Shown here piece after piece: positions 6,638-14,961 of a stretch of DNA of 24,482 nt. The translations under genes and the position numbers were made by a program. Where the stretch lies: the NCBI GenBank assembly GCA_036274635.1, contig DASUFI010000266.1, positions 1 through 24,482 on the forward strand. Reading direction: 5' to 3'. A model generated the notes under the pieces. That model did no database searches and was not told the DNA's origin. It worked only from the letters and a program-made list of their open reading frames with translations. This DNA comes from DASUFI01 sp036274635 (GTDB lineage: Bacteria; Planctomycetota; B15-G4). The number at the start of each line of letters is the position of its first letter. The stretch's first letter is position 1.

Positions 6638-9307
6638 TCAGGCCTGCGGCTCGCGCGCCCGCCGCGCGAGGTCGGTCACCACGGCCAGCAGCTCGGCGGC
6701 GTCCACGGGCTTGCCCAGGTGCGCGTCGAACCCGGCCTCGAGCGCGCGGGCCCGGTCGGTGGCGCGCACGAAGGCGGTGACGGCCACGGCCGGCAGCTTG
6801 CTGCCGCGTCGGGCGTCGCGCTGCCGGACCCGGCGCATGAACTCCAGGCCGTCGAGGTCCGGCAGGCCGATGTCGCTCACCAGCACATGAGGGTCGAAGT
6901 CGGGCAGGCGCCGCAGGGCCTCGGTCGCGGAGCTGCTGGAGAGCACCTGGGCCTGCTGCTCGCGCAGCAGCCGCACGAGCAGCTCGCGCGCGTCGGTCTG
7001 GTCCTCGACCACCAGGACGCGCACGCCCTGCAGGCCGCGGCCGGCGTCCACGGCAGCTGCCTCGATGTCCGGGGCTTCGTGGCGCGAAGCGGAGCCCGGG
7101 ACGGGCAGCGGCAGCTCCACGACGAAGGTCGCGCCCTGTCCGGGCGGGCGGTCCAGCGCGCGCACGCTGCCGCCGTGCAGCTCGACCAGGTGCCGCACGA
7201 TGGACAGGCCCAGCCCCAGGCCGCCGTGGCGACGCGACGCCGACGAGTCGGCCTGCCGGAAGCGGGCGAACAGCTCGGGCAGGAACTCGGGCGGGATGCC
7301 CGGCCCGCTGTCGGCCACGGTCAGCTGGGCCATGCCCGCCACGCGTCGCAGCCCGACGCGCACGTGCCCGCCGGCGGGCGTGAACTTCACGGCGTTCGAG
7401 AGCAGGTTCCAGGCGATCTGCTTGAGCCTCACGGGATCGCCCGAGAGGTCGTCGAGGCGCCCGTCGCTCTGCTCGTCGATCACGATGGACTTGGCGGCGG
7501 CGGCGGGACGCACGGTCTCCACGGCCTCGTGGACCACCTGCGGGAGATCCACGCGCTGCACGTCGAGCCGCAGCTTGCCGGCCATGAGGCCGCTGACGTC
7601 CAGCAGGTCGGAGACCAGCTGCGCCTGCACGCGGGCATTGCGGTCGATGACCTCGATGCCGTGCCTCTGCTGCTGCGAATCGATGCCCGGATGCACCATG
7701 AGCTGGGTCCAACCCAGGATGGCATTGAGCGGCGTGCGCAGCTCGTGCGAGAGCGTGGCCACGAACTCGTCCTTGAGACGGTTGGCGCGCTCGGCGTCGG
7801 CGCGCGCGGCGCGCTCGCTGTCCAGCAGGCGCTCGCGCTCGGCCTCCGCGCCGCGCCGGGCGGTGACGTCGCGGAAGACCAGCACCGCACCCTGGATGCG
7901 GCCGGACTGGTCGCGGATGGGCGCGCCCGAGTCGTCGATCAGCACCTCGCCGCCGTCGGCGCGGATGAGGAGGGTGTGGTTGGCGAGCCCGACCACGACG
8001 CCCTTCGCCAGCACGCGCGCCACCGGGCTCTCGACGGGCTCGCGCGTCTCCTCGTTGATCACGTTGAAGACCTCTTCGCAGGGCCGGCCGCGGGCCTGGT
8101 CCAGGGGCGTGCCGGTCAGGGCCTCGGCCACGGAGTTCATGAAGACGATGCGGCCGCCCCCGTCGGTGGCGATGACGCCGTCCCCGATGCTCTCGAGGGT
8201 CACGCGGAACCACTCGCGCTGCACCGCCAGCTCCTCCTCCGCGCGCCTGCGGGCCGAGATGTCGCGTGCGATCTTCGACGCGCCGAGGATGCGGCCGCTG
8301 GCGTCGCGGATGGGGGAGATGGTGAGCGAGACGTGCAGCCGCCGGCCGTCCTTGGCCAGACGCACCGTCTCGAAGTGCTCCACGCGCTCGCCGCGCCGCA
8401 GCCGCTCGAGGATGGTCGCCTCCTCGTCCAGCCGCTCGGGCGGGATGATGCGCGTGATGGACTGGCCGATCATCTCCTCCGGCTCGAAGCCGAAGATGCG
8501 CTCGGCTCCGGCATTCCACGACTGCACGATGCCGTCGAGGCTCTTGCTGATGATGGCGTCCTCGGACGAGTCCACGATGGCGGCCAGCCACGCGCGCGCC
8601 TGCTCGGCGACGCGGCGCTCCGTGACGTCGAAGGTCATGCCCGAGACATGCGGCAGCCGGCCGTCGCGCTGCACGTCGCCGCTCGCCCTGAGCTGCCGTT
8701 CGCCCGCGGTCGGGTGCGTGACCGTGAAATCGACGCTGAACGGTCCCGCGCGCTGCAGGGCCGCCTGCAGCTCGTCTGCGATGCGCCGCGCCTCGGCGTA
8801 CGCGAGGCGCGCCTCGGGCTCGACGCCGAGCAGCCCAGGCAGGTCCTCCAGGCGCGGCGGCGCGGCGGGCCGGTCCCACTCCCACGGCACCGCCCGCACC
8901 GCGGCCTGAGCGCGGCGCGCCACCACCACGGCCTCGTCCGCGCGCCGCCGCATGGCCGCGGCGCCGCGAGCCATGACGATCAGCCCCGTGCACACCAGCA
9001 GGAACAGGAGCAAGGAGGGGCCGTATCCCGGCTCTGCCTGCCAGAGCGAGCCGTCGTGCGGGACCACGAGGATCCAGCTGAGGACCGCCGACGCCACGAT
9101 CGCGACGAGGGTCGGAGCCACACCGCAATACCAGGCCGTGAGTAGAACCGGCAGGTAATACAGGGCATACGGCGCCCGACCCTGGAACAGGGGCTCCGCC
9201 GGCAGCCGCAGCAGCGTGACGAGGACCGCACTGCCCACGGCCACGGCGTAGCGTGCCCAAGGGCCCCGGGCGCAGATCGACTCGATGACGGCGGTCAGGC
9301 TCCTCAC
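6638..9307 (-). CDS. Membrane-bound PAS hybrid sensor histidine kinase
   Basis: An 889-residue sensor kinase. Residues ~15-115 hold three or four hydrophobic segments like the DUF4118/MASE-type sensor region. Next come a divergent PAS (~140-230) and two clearer PAS domains with PAC tails (~240-350 and ~365-485). The HisKA domain carries SHELRTP with the phospho-acceptor histidine at 521. The ATPase domain has NLLSN (N box, ~634-638), DSGPGIP (~666) and GGLGLGLSIV (~695-702). A C-terminal receiver domain has its aspartate at 812 (LVSDIGLPD), threonine at 844 and lysine at 866. It therefore autophosphorylates and passes phosphate to its own receiver. No output regulator lies nearby. The start is the GTG at 9307, with GGAGGA nine bases upstream; the frame is open to 9439 without a better start. 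Confidence 0.93.
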   Translation of the reverse strand: MRSLTAVIESICARGPWARYAVAVGSAVLVTLLRLPAEPLFQGRAPYALYYLPVLLTAWYCGVAPTLVAIVASAVLSWILVVPHDGSLWQAEPGYGPSLLLFLLVCTGLIVMARGAAAMRRRADEAVVVARRAQAAVRAVPWEWDRPAAPPRLEDLPGLLGVEPEARLAYAEARRIADELQAALQRAGPFSVDFTVTHPTAGERQLRASGDVQRDGRLPHVSGMTFDVTERRVAEQARAWLAAIVDSSEDAIISKSLDGIVQSWNAGAERIFGFEPEEMIGQSITRIIPPERLDEEATILERLRRGERVEHFETVRLAKDGRRLHVSLTISPIRDASGRILGASKIARDISARRRAEEELAVQREWFRVTLESIGDGVIATDGGGRIVFMNSVAEALTGTPLDQARGRPCEEVFNVINEETREPVESPVARVLAKGVVVGLANHTLLIRADGGEVLIDDSGAPIRDQSGRIQGAVLVFRDVTARRGAEAERERLLDSERAARADAERANRLKDEFVATLSHELRTPLNAILGWTQLMVHPGIDSQQQRHGIEVIDRNARVQAQLVSDLLDVSGLMAGKLRLDVQRVDLPQVVHEAVETVRPAAAAKSIVIDEQSDGRLDDLSGDPVRLKQIAWNLLSNAVKFTPAGGHVRVGLRRVAGMAQLTVADSGPGIPPEFLPELFARFRQADSSASRRHGGLGLGLSIVRHLVELHGGSVRALDRPPGQGATFVVELPLPVPGSASRHEAPDIEAAAVDAGRGLQGVRVLVVEDQTDARELLVRLLREQQAQVLSSSSATEALRRLPDFDPHVLVSDIGLPDLDGLEFMRRVRQRDARRGSKLPAVAVTAFVRATDRARALEAGFDAHLGKPVDAAELLAVVTDLARRAREPQA

Positions 9308-9347
9308 GCGTACGGATCCTCCGGCTGCTTGTGCCGCGATTCCGCTA

Positions 9348-9394
9348 GCGAACGGCGCGCCGAAACAGGCCAGCAAGCCGGCGAACGGCGCGCC
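9348..9394. repeat. Two 14-bp direct repeats upstream of the kinase gene
   Basis: GCGAACGGCGCGCC occurs exactly at 9348-9361 and again at 9381-9394, a 33-bp period of about three helical turns, 41-87 bases upstream of the GTG start. The spacing would place two bound proteins on the same helix face. A regulator site is possible, but a chance GC-rich duplication cannot be excluded. Confidence 0.4.
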
Positions 9395-9508
9395 CGAGCA
9401 TCCGACGCCGCGCGTATCCCGACGCCCGGGGAGCTGCACGGCAGGGCACGCGTCGGTCTCAGCGCCGCGGACGTGGCGATCCCTGCGACCGGGCGGGCTG
9501 GGGCGGGC

Positions 9509-9604
9509 TCAGCGGCTCAGCTTGTCCTTGGCCCGCTGCTTCGTCACGGCGTGCCTGACGAGGCCAAGGCTCAACCGACCGAACAGCCGTCGCCCGTTGG
9601 CCAT
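9509..9604 (-). pseudogene. Possible remnant of a permease C-terminus
   Basis: A 31-codon basic frame ends RHAVTKQRAKDKLSR and stop. It resembles the end of the intact permease just upstream (HHSVMAKQRAEGKV and stop), and the DNA shares CGAAGCAGCG plus flanking bases. No Shine-Dalgarno precedes its ATG. It may be the tail of a lost tandem permease copy; it is short enough that chance remains possible. Confidence 0.35.
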
Positions 9605-9697
9605 GGGCAGCGGGCACGCGCGGGATCGCGCAAGAGCGTGCAAGCTGCGAAGCGGACGCATGGCCTCGGCGATGGCCTCGACCGTCGCCGCGCTCGC

Positions 9698-11200
9698 TCA
9701 GACTTTCCCTTCGGCTCGCTGCTTCGCCATCACGCTGTGGTGCCGGCCGTACAGGAAGTAGATGAGCAAGCCGATCAGGAGCCAGCCCACCAGCCGGTAC
9801 CAGTTCTCGACCGGCAGCGAGAGCATGAGCACGAGGCAGCAGCCGATGCCGAGGATCGGCACGAGCGGGACCATCGGGCAACGGAAGGGGCGGTCGGCGG
9901 CGGGGTTGACCCTGCGCATGATCAGCACGGCCGTGCACACGATCGAGAAGGCGAAGAGGGTGCCGATGTTGGTCATGTCCAGCAGTGCGTCGAGGGGCAG
10001 CAGCCCGGCTCCGGCGGCCACGACGACGCCGACGAGAATGGTGGTCTTCCACGGCGTGCGGAACTTCGGGTGCACGTCAGCGAAGAAGCTCTGCGGCAGC
10101 AGGCCGTCGCGCGACATCGCCAGGAACACGCGCGGCGCAGAGAGCATCATCACGAGCAGCACCGAGGTGATGCCTGCCACTCCGGCCGTGGCGATGATCA
10201 CCTCGGCCCAGCCGAGGCCCACCGTGTTGAAGGCCGAGGAGACGCCCGCGCCCTTGTCGATCTGGTCGTACTTGACCATGCCCGTGAGCACGGCCACGAC
10301 CAGGATGTAGAGCACGGTGCAGACGAGCAGCGAGGTGATGATGCCGAAGGGCACGTCCTTCTTCGGGTTCTTGGCTTCCTCGGCGTGCGTGCTGACCGAG
10401 TCGAAGCCGATGTAGGCGAAGAAGACGATGGCCGCGCCCGCCAGCACGCCCACCGGCTTGCCGCCGATGAACTCGCCCCAGGTGAGCTTCGGGTCGCCGA
10501 AGAAGCTGACGCCGCCCCAGCCGTAGGGCGCGAAGGGATGCCAGTTGTCGGCGTTCACGAAGAAGGCGCCGACGCCGATCACGAACAGCACGGCCGCCAG
10601 CTTGACCAGCACCATGGTCGCGTTGAAGCGCGCCGACTCCTGGATGCCCTTCACCAGCACCGCGGTGACGACGATCGTGATCAGGACCGCGGGCAGGTTG
10701 ATGTAGGCGCCGGTGCTCTGGAAGCCGACGTCGGAAACGTATTTGACCGGCGCCGCGCTCAGGGCCGCTGGCAGGTGGATGCCCATCTTGGGCAGCAGCG
10801 TCTGGAAGTAGCTGGACCAGCTGTTGGCCACCGTGGCTGAGCCGACGGCGTACTCGAGCACGAGGTCCCAGCCGATGATCCACGCGAACATCTCGCCCAT
10901 CGTGGCGTAGGCGTAGGTGAAGGCCGAGCCCGCGACCGGCACCATCGAGGCGAACTCCGCGTAGCACAGCGCCGCGAAGACGCAGGTGATGCCCGCGGCC
11001 ACGTAGCTCATCATGAGCGCGGGGCCCGCGCGGTCGTGCGCGGCCGCGCCCGTGGCCACGAAGATGCCGGCCCCGATGATGGCACCCACGCCCAGCCCGG
11101 TCAGCTGCCACTTGCCGAGGATGCGGCGCAGCCGGTTGTCGCTCTCCGCTTCCTCGAGCAGCAGCTTGAGGGGCTTCTTCGCGAACAGCGGACTACCCAT
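9698..11200 (-). CDS. APC-superfamily amino-acid permease (CAT-like)
   Basis: A 500-residue integral membrane protein with about twelve hydrophobic segments. After a charged N-terminal helix, the first membrane segment carries GVGAIIGAGIFVATG (residues 37-51), the broken-helix substrate site of the APC fold. FFAYIGFDSVSTHAEEAKNP (about 260-279) is typical of the cationic amino-acid transporter (CAT/YhdG/GkApcT) group. It should import amino acids by proton coupling; the substrate cannot be read from the sequence. AGGAGA lies about eight bases upstream of the ATG. A second APC permease ends only 30 bp upstream on the same strand, so the two are probably one operon with this gene second. Confidence 0.93.
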   Translation of the reverse strand: MGSPLFAKKPLKLLLEEAESDNRLRRILGKWQLTGLGVGAIIGAGIFVATGAAAHDRAGPALMMSYVAAGITCVFAALCYAEFASMVPVAGSAFTYAYATMGEMFAWIIGWDLVLEYAVGSATVANSWSSYFQTLLPKMGIHLPAALSAAPVKYVSDVGFQSTGAYINLPAVLITIVVTAVLVKGIQESARFNATMVLVKLAAVLFVIGVGAFFVNADNWHPFAPYGWGGVSFFGDPKLTWGEFIGGKPVGVLAGAAIVFFAYIGFDSVSTHAEEAKNPKKDVPFGIITSLLVCTVLYILVVAVLTGMVKYDQIDKGAGVSSAFNTVGLGWAEVIIATAGVAGITSVLLVMMLSAPRVFLAMSRDGLLPQSFFADVHPKFRTPWKTTILVGVVVAAGAGLLPLDALLDMTNIGTLFAFSIVCTAVLIMRRVNPAADRPFRCPMVPLVPILGIGCCLVLMLSLPVENWYRLVGWLLIGLLIYFLYGRHHSVMAKQRAEGKV

Positions 11201-11230
11201 GCGCGACGGTCTCCTGGGACGGTGGACGAC

Positions 11231-12787
11231 TCAGCCTTCGGGTTGCGCGGCCGGGCCGGCCCGCCCACCCCACAAGTAGAACACGGGCACGCCCGCCAGC
11301 ACGATGATCAGGCCCGGCCAGGTGGTGTTGGTCTTGTAGGCCAGCAGCACCAGCAGGATGAGCGTGGCGCCGACGCAGTACAGGGTGGGCAGCAGCAGCT
11401 TGACCGGCTCGGCGCCCTCGGCCGGCTTCCCGCCCTCGCGCAGCCGCACCTTGAACAGGCCGGCGCAGGTCAGCACGTAGAAGATGAGCGTGGCGAAGAT
11501 CACGTAGTCGAGCAGGTCGCTGTACAGGTTGCCGTAGCTCGGCGCCCCGTCGGCGCCCATGCCGACCGTGCGCGGCAGCACCAGCGCGCAGGCCCACACG
11601 CACTGCCACCACAGCGCGACGCCCGGCACGCGCGACTTGTTGAGCGTGCCGACGCTCTTGAAGAACACCCCGTCGCGCGCCATCGCGTAGTACACCCGCG
11701 CGCCGGACAGCAGCAGCCCGTTGTTGCAGCCGAAGGTGGAGATGACGATGGCCACCGCCATCACCGTCGCGCCCGCCGGCCCCCAGATCTGCTCCAACAC
11801 CGCGGTCGCCACGCGCGAGTCCGCCGCGTTGCGGATGCCGTCCATGGGCAGCACGACGAGATAGGCCAGGTTGGCGAGGACGTAGAGCGCGGTCACCAAG
11901 ACCGTGCCCCAGATGAGCGCGAGTCTGACGGTGCGCCGCGGGTCCTTCACCTCGCCCGCCGTGAAGGTGACGCTGTTCCACGCGTCGGCCGAGAACAGCG
12001 AGCCCACCTGCGCCACGCACAGGGCCACGAGCAGGCCGATGAAGCCCATCGAGGCCGTCAGCTCGGGCAGCCACGAGAGGCCGGGCGTGAGCGCCATCGG
12101 GTGGCGCGGCGTCCACACGTCACGGAAGTTGGACGCCACCGCGTCGGCGTTCCAGCCGATGGTGAGGCCCACGACGATGAGCAGCACGAGCGCCAGCGTC
12201 TTGGCCGACGTGAACGTGCTCTGGATCAGCTTGCCCAGCTTCAGCCCGCGCGAGTTGAGCCAGGTGAGGAGCACGATGCTCAGGATGGCCACCAGCTGCT
12301 GCGTGCTCAGGCTGATCGCGTAGCTGTCGGACAGACGGATGGGCGCGACGACCCACGTGTCCGCCCCCGTGGCCGCGTCCTTGCCCGCGTTGATCCACGG
12401 CACCATCACGCCGAGGTAGCGCGCGAAGCCCACCGCCACGGCCGCCGCCGAGCCGGTGTTGATGACCATGAAGTAGGTCCAGCCGTACAGGAAGCCGAAG
12501 ATCGGCCCGTACAGCTCGCGCAGGTAGGCGTATTGGCCACCCGTGTGTGGAATCCGCTGCGCGAGCTGGCCGAACGACAGCGCCGCGAAGACCGTGAGCA
12601 GGCCGGTGATGACCCAGGTGACCAGTACCCAGCCGGCGGAGTCGACGAAACCCGCGATGTCGGCCGCGACGATGAAGATGCCCGAGCCGATCATCGACCC
12701 GGCGACGAGCATCGTGCCGTCCCAGAGGCCGAGCTCGCGCGAGAGGGTGGGGCCGGAGTCAGCCGCGGTGGAGGCTGGTTTCGCCAT
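11231..12787 (-). CDS. APC-superfamily amino-acid permease (LAT-like)
   Basis: A 518-residue membrane transporter. The first membrane segment has LVAGSMIGSGIFIVAADIA (residues 27-45), the unwound substrate-binding motif. GWTYFMVINTGSAAAVAVGF (about 102-121) is close to the third segment of L-type amino-acid transporter relatives. A long hydrophilic loop near 240-260, with aromatic and proline residues, and about twelve membrane segments fit the family. The substrate is probably neutral amino acids by family, not proven. The start at 12787 drops a long upstream extension open to 13360 that is only the antisense shadow of the hydrolase gene; the local Shine-Dalgarno is weak. A promoter-like pair lies about 65-93 bp upstream. 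It diverges from the hydrolase operon. Confidence 0.92.
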   Translation of the reverse strand: MAKPASTAADSGPTLSRELGLWDGTMLVAGSMIGSGIFIVAADIAGFVDSAGWVLVTWVITGLLTVFAALSFGQLAQRIPHTGGQYAYLRELYGPIFGFLYGWTYFMVINTGSAAAVAVGFARYLGVMVPWINAGKDAATGADTWVVAPIRLSDSYAISLSTQQLVAILSIVLLTWLNSRGLKLGKLIQSTFTSAKTLALVLLIVVGLTIGWNADAVASNFRDVWTPRHPMALTPGLSWLPELTASMGFIGLLVALCVAQVGSLFSADAWNSVTFTAGEVKDPRRTVRLALIWGTVLVTALYVLANLAYLVVLPMDGIRNAADSRVATAVLEQIWGPAGATVMAVAIVISTFGCNNGLLLSGARVYYAMARDGVFFKSVGTLNKSRVPGVALWWQCVWACALVLPRTVGMGADGAPSYGNLYSDLLDYVIFATLIFYVLTCAGLFKVRLREGGKPAEGAEPVKLLLPTLYCVGATLILLVLLAYKTNTTWPGLIIVLAGVPVFYLWGGRAGPAAQPEG

Positions 12788-12851
12788 GGAGGGGGCGGCG
12801 TGCTCCGGGAGGCTGGAACCGTCGCGAGCCCGACCGCGGCGGCATGGCGGG

Positions 12852-12880
12852 ATGCTAACGGCCGGCCGACCCCGCAGCAA
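12852..12880 (-). promoter_or_regulatory. Sigma70-like promoter for the permease pair
   Basis: On the minus strand TTGCTG (12875-12880) and TAGCAT (12852-12857) are separated by exactly 17 bases and lie 65 bp upstream of the first permease ATG. The -10 matches consensus at four positions and the -35 at three. It is a prediction by eye. Confidence 0.45.
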
Positions 12881-12932
12881 CGACCAGCCTTCCGCGACGA
12901 CGACCGGCACGGCGCTTGCAACTCGGGCTGGC

Positions 12933-13634
12933 ATGACCACGCCCGGCATCCACGTCGACGCGCCCGCCGCCGAGCCGGTGCGCATCCCGGCGTGCGACGC
13001 CCTGCTCGACGGTGACCTCGCGCTGCCGCGCGACGCGCGCGGCCTCGTCCTCTTCAGCCACGGCAGCGGCAGCGGCCGGCGCAGCTCGCGCAACCGCATG
13101 GTGGCGGCGCGCCTCGGTGAGGCGGGCCTCGCCACGCTGCTCTTCGACCTGCTCTCGACCGACGAGCAGGCCGCGGACGAGCGCACGTCGCACCTGCGCT
13201 TCGACATCGCGCTCCTCGCGCAGCGGCTCGTGGGCGCGATCGACTGGCTGGGCGTGCAGGCGCCGCTGCGCGAGCTGGGCCTCGGCCTCTTCGGCGCCAG
13301 CACCGGGGCCGCGGCGGCCATGGTCGCGGCCGCGAAGCGGCCGGCGCAGGTGCAGGCCATCGTCTCGCGCGGCGGTCGCCCCGACCTCGCCGGCTATGCC
13401 CTGCCGCACGTGCGCTCGCCGGTGCGGCTCATCGTGGGGGGCGCGGACACCGAGGTGCTGGCCCTCAACCGCGTGGCCTTCGCCGAGCTGGCGGCGGCCG
13501 ACAAGGAGCTGCTCACCGTGCCGCGCGCCTCGCACCTCTTCGTGGAGCCCGGCGCGCTGGACGTCGTGGCGCGCCTCGCGGCCGAGTGGTTCGCGCGGCA
13601 CCTGCGGCCGCGCCCCGGCGTCGGGAGCCTGTGA
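12933..13634 (+). CDS. Alpha/beta hydrolase, dienelactone-hydrolase-like
   Basis: A 233-residue single-domain hydrolase. Residues 37-45 (GLVLFSHGS) give the oxyanion-hole strand. GASTG carries the nucleophile serine at 123, VGGADTEV the acid at 172, and ASHLF the histidine at 201. A complete Ser-Asp-His triad is therefore present. The substrate is unknown; relatives are commonly annotated as dienelactone hydrolases or phosphoribosyltransferase-associated hydrolases. The start at 12933 is the first ATG matching the domain start, although the frame is open upstream and no strong Shine-Dalgarno is seen. It is the first gene of a tight operon: its TGA stop shares a base with the next ATG, so translation of the erythromycin-esterase-like protein is probably coupled to it. 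Confidence 0.85.
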   Translation: MTTPGIHVDAPAAEPVRIPACDALLDGDLALPRDARGLVLFSHGSGSGRRSSRNRMVAARLGEAGLATLLFDLLSTDEQAADERTSHLRFDIALLAQRLVGAIDWLGVQAPLRELGLGLFGASTGAAAAMVAAAKRPAQVQAIVSRGGRPDLAGYALPHVRSPVRLIVGGADTEVLALNRVAFAELAAADKELLTVPRASHLFVEPGALDVVARLAAEWFARHLRPRPGVGSL

Positions 13635-14953
13635 TGCCGCGCTCGCGGGCCTTCGCGGTGGAGGCGCCGGGCGCCGAGCGGCTGGTGGACAGCGTGCGTG
13701 CGGCGCAGCTGCCGCTCACCGGCCCCGCCGACCTCGAGCCGCTGCTCGAGCGCCTCGCCGCGGCGCGCTTCGTGCTGCTGGGCGAGGCCTCGCACGGCAC
13801 CTCGGAGTTCTACACGCTGCGCACGCGCCTCACGCGGCGGCTGGTCGAGGAGCACGGCTTCGACCTCGTCGCCGTCGAGGGCGACTGGCCCGACTGCCAG
13901 CGCGTCAATGCCTGGATCCAGGGCGGCGCCGGCGGCAGCGCGCGCGAGGTGCTCGCCGCCTTCGGCCGCTGGCCGCGTTGGATGTGGGCCAACGAGGAGG
14001 TCGCGCGCCTCGCGGGCTGGCTGCGCGAGCACAACGCCGGCCGGCCGCCCGGCCAGCGCGTCGGCTTCCACGGCCTCGACGTCTACAGCCTGTGGGAGTC
14101 GCTGCAGGCCATCTTCGGCTACCTGCGCCACGCGAACCCCGAGGCCCTGCCCGCCGCGCTGCGCGCGCTGCTGTGCTTCGAGCCCTACGGCGAGGACGTG
14201 CAGGAGTACGCGCGGGCCACGCGCCTCGTGCCCGAGACGTGCGAGCAGGAGGTGGTGGCCCTGCTGGCCGAGCTGCGCCGCCGCCCGGCGCCGCCCGGCG
14301 CCGACGGCTGGTTCGAGGCCGAGCAGAACGCCCTCGTGCTGCAGCACGCCGAGGCCTACTACCGCGCCATGGTGCGCGGCGGCCCCGAGTCCTGGAACAT
14401 CCGCGACCGCCACATGCACGAGACGCTCGAGCGACTCGTCAGCCGCCTGCGCCCGGGCGGCAAGGCCATCGTGTGGGAGCACAACACGCACGTCGGCGAC
14501 GCGCGCTACACCGACATGGTCGCCGACGGCCTGCTCAACGTCGGCCAGCTCACGCGCCTCGCGCACCCGGGCCAGACCCAGCTCGTGGGCCTCGGCACCC
14601 ACCGCGGCACGGTCATCGCCGCGCAGGCCTGGGACGCGCCCGCGGAGGTCATGCACGTCCCCGACGCCCGCGACGGCAGCTGGGAGGACGTGCTGCACCG
14701 CGCCCTGCGCGGCGACGACGGCTGGTTCCTCTTCGACGGCGCTTCGCGAGAGCTGCTCGAGCCGCGCGGCCATCGCGCCATCGGCGTCGTCTACCACCCC
14801 GAGCGCGAGGCCTTCGGCAACTACGTGCCCACCGTCCTGCCGCGCCGCTACGACGCCTTCGTCTTCCTCGACGCCACGAGCGCCCTCCATCCGATCGGCG
14901 GGCCCGGCACCGACGAGCACGAGGTGCCCGAGACCTTCCCCTGGGGCGAATAG
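13634..14953 (+). CDS. Erythromycin-esterase-like protein
   Basis: A 439-residue protein of the EreA/EreB-like family. Motifs in order are LLGEASHGTSEF (E51, H54), AVEGDW (E82), FHGLDVYS (H146), NIRDRHM (about 255-261) and WEHNTHVGDAR (about 281-291). These are the conserved active-site residues, so the protein is probably catalytically competent. True erythromycin esterases open the macrolide ring, but most chromosomal members of this wider family have no demonstrated macrolide activity, and resistance should not be assumed. The ATG overlaps the upstream hydrolase stop by one base, and the next gene follows after eight bases. Association with a phosphoribosyltransferase and a dienelactone-type hydrolase is a recurring arrangement as I recall it, which suggests a shared but unknown pathway. 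Confidence 0.9.
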   Translation: MPRSRAFAVEAPGAERLVDSVRAAQLPLTGPADLEPLLERLAAARFVLLGEASHGTSEFYTLRTRLTRRLVEEHGFDLVAVEGDWPDCQRVNAWIQGGAGGSAREVLAAFGRWPRWMWANEEVARLAGWLREHNAGRPPGQRVGFHGLDVYSLWESLQAIFGYLRHANPEALPAALRALLCFEPYGEDVQEYARATRLVPETCEQEVVALLAELRRRPAPPGADGWFEAEQNALVLQHAEAYYRAMVRGGPESWNIRDRHMHETLERLVSRLRPGGKAIVWEHNTHVGDARYTDMVADGLLNVGQLTRLAHPGQTQLVGLGTHRGTVIAAQAWDAPAEVMHVPDARDGSWEDVLHRALRGDDGWFLFDGASRELLEPRGHRAIGVVYHPEREAFGNYVPTVLPRRYDAFVFLDATSALHPIGGPGTDEHEVPETFPWGE

Positions 14954-14957
14954 GAGG
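14952..14957 (+). promoter_or_regulatory. Consensus Shine-Dalgarno overlapping the preceding stop
   Basis: AGGAGG begins inside the TAG stop of the erythromycin-esterase-like gene and lies four bases before the phosphoribosyltransferase ATG. It is the strongest ribosome binding site in this operon. It fixes the start at 14962 and implies that terminating ribosomes can reinitiate. Confidence 0.75.
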
Positions 14958-14961
14958 CGTC

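Larger units (their letters stand above)
9308..9697. other. Intergenic region with debris and a direct repeat
   Basis: This stretch between the permease stop and the kinase start holds no convincing intact gene. It contains the kinase Shine-Dalgarno, a 14-base direct repeat near the kinase, and a short basic reading frame resembling the permease C-terminus. GAGGCCAT-like repeats lie close to the permease stop. No clear terminator hairpin follows the permease gene. Confidence 0.5.

Noticed and set aside
6569..9145. Long plus-strand frame opposite the histidine kinase
   Set aside because: It mirrors the kinase codons, is rich in histidine, arginine and glycine, and has no recognisable domain.
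12788..13360. N-terminal extension of the first permease
   Set aside because: It is antisense to the alpha/beta hydrolase and has no transporter similarity; the family begins near the ATG at 12787.
13634..14953. Macrolide resistance gene
   Set aside because: The family motifs are present, but most chromosomal erythromycin-esterase-like proteins have no shown macrolide activity, and the operon context points to metabolism.
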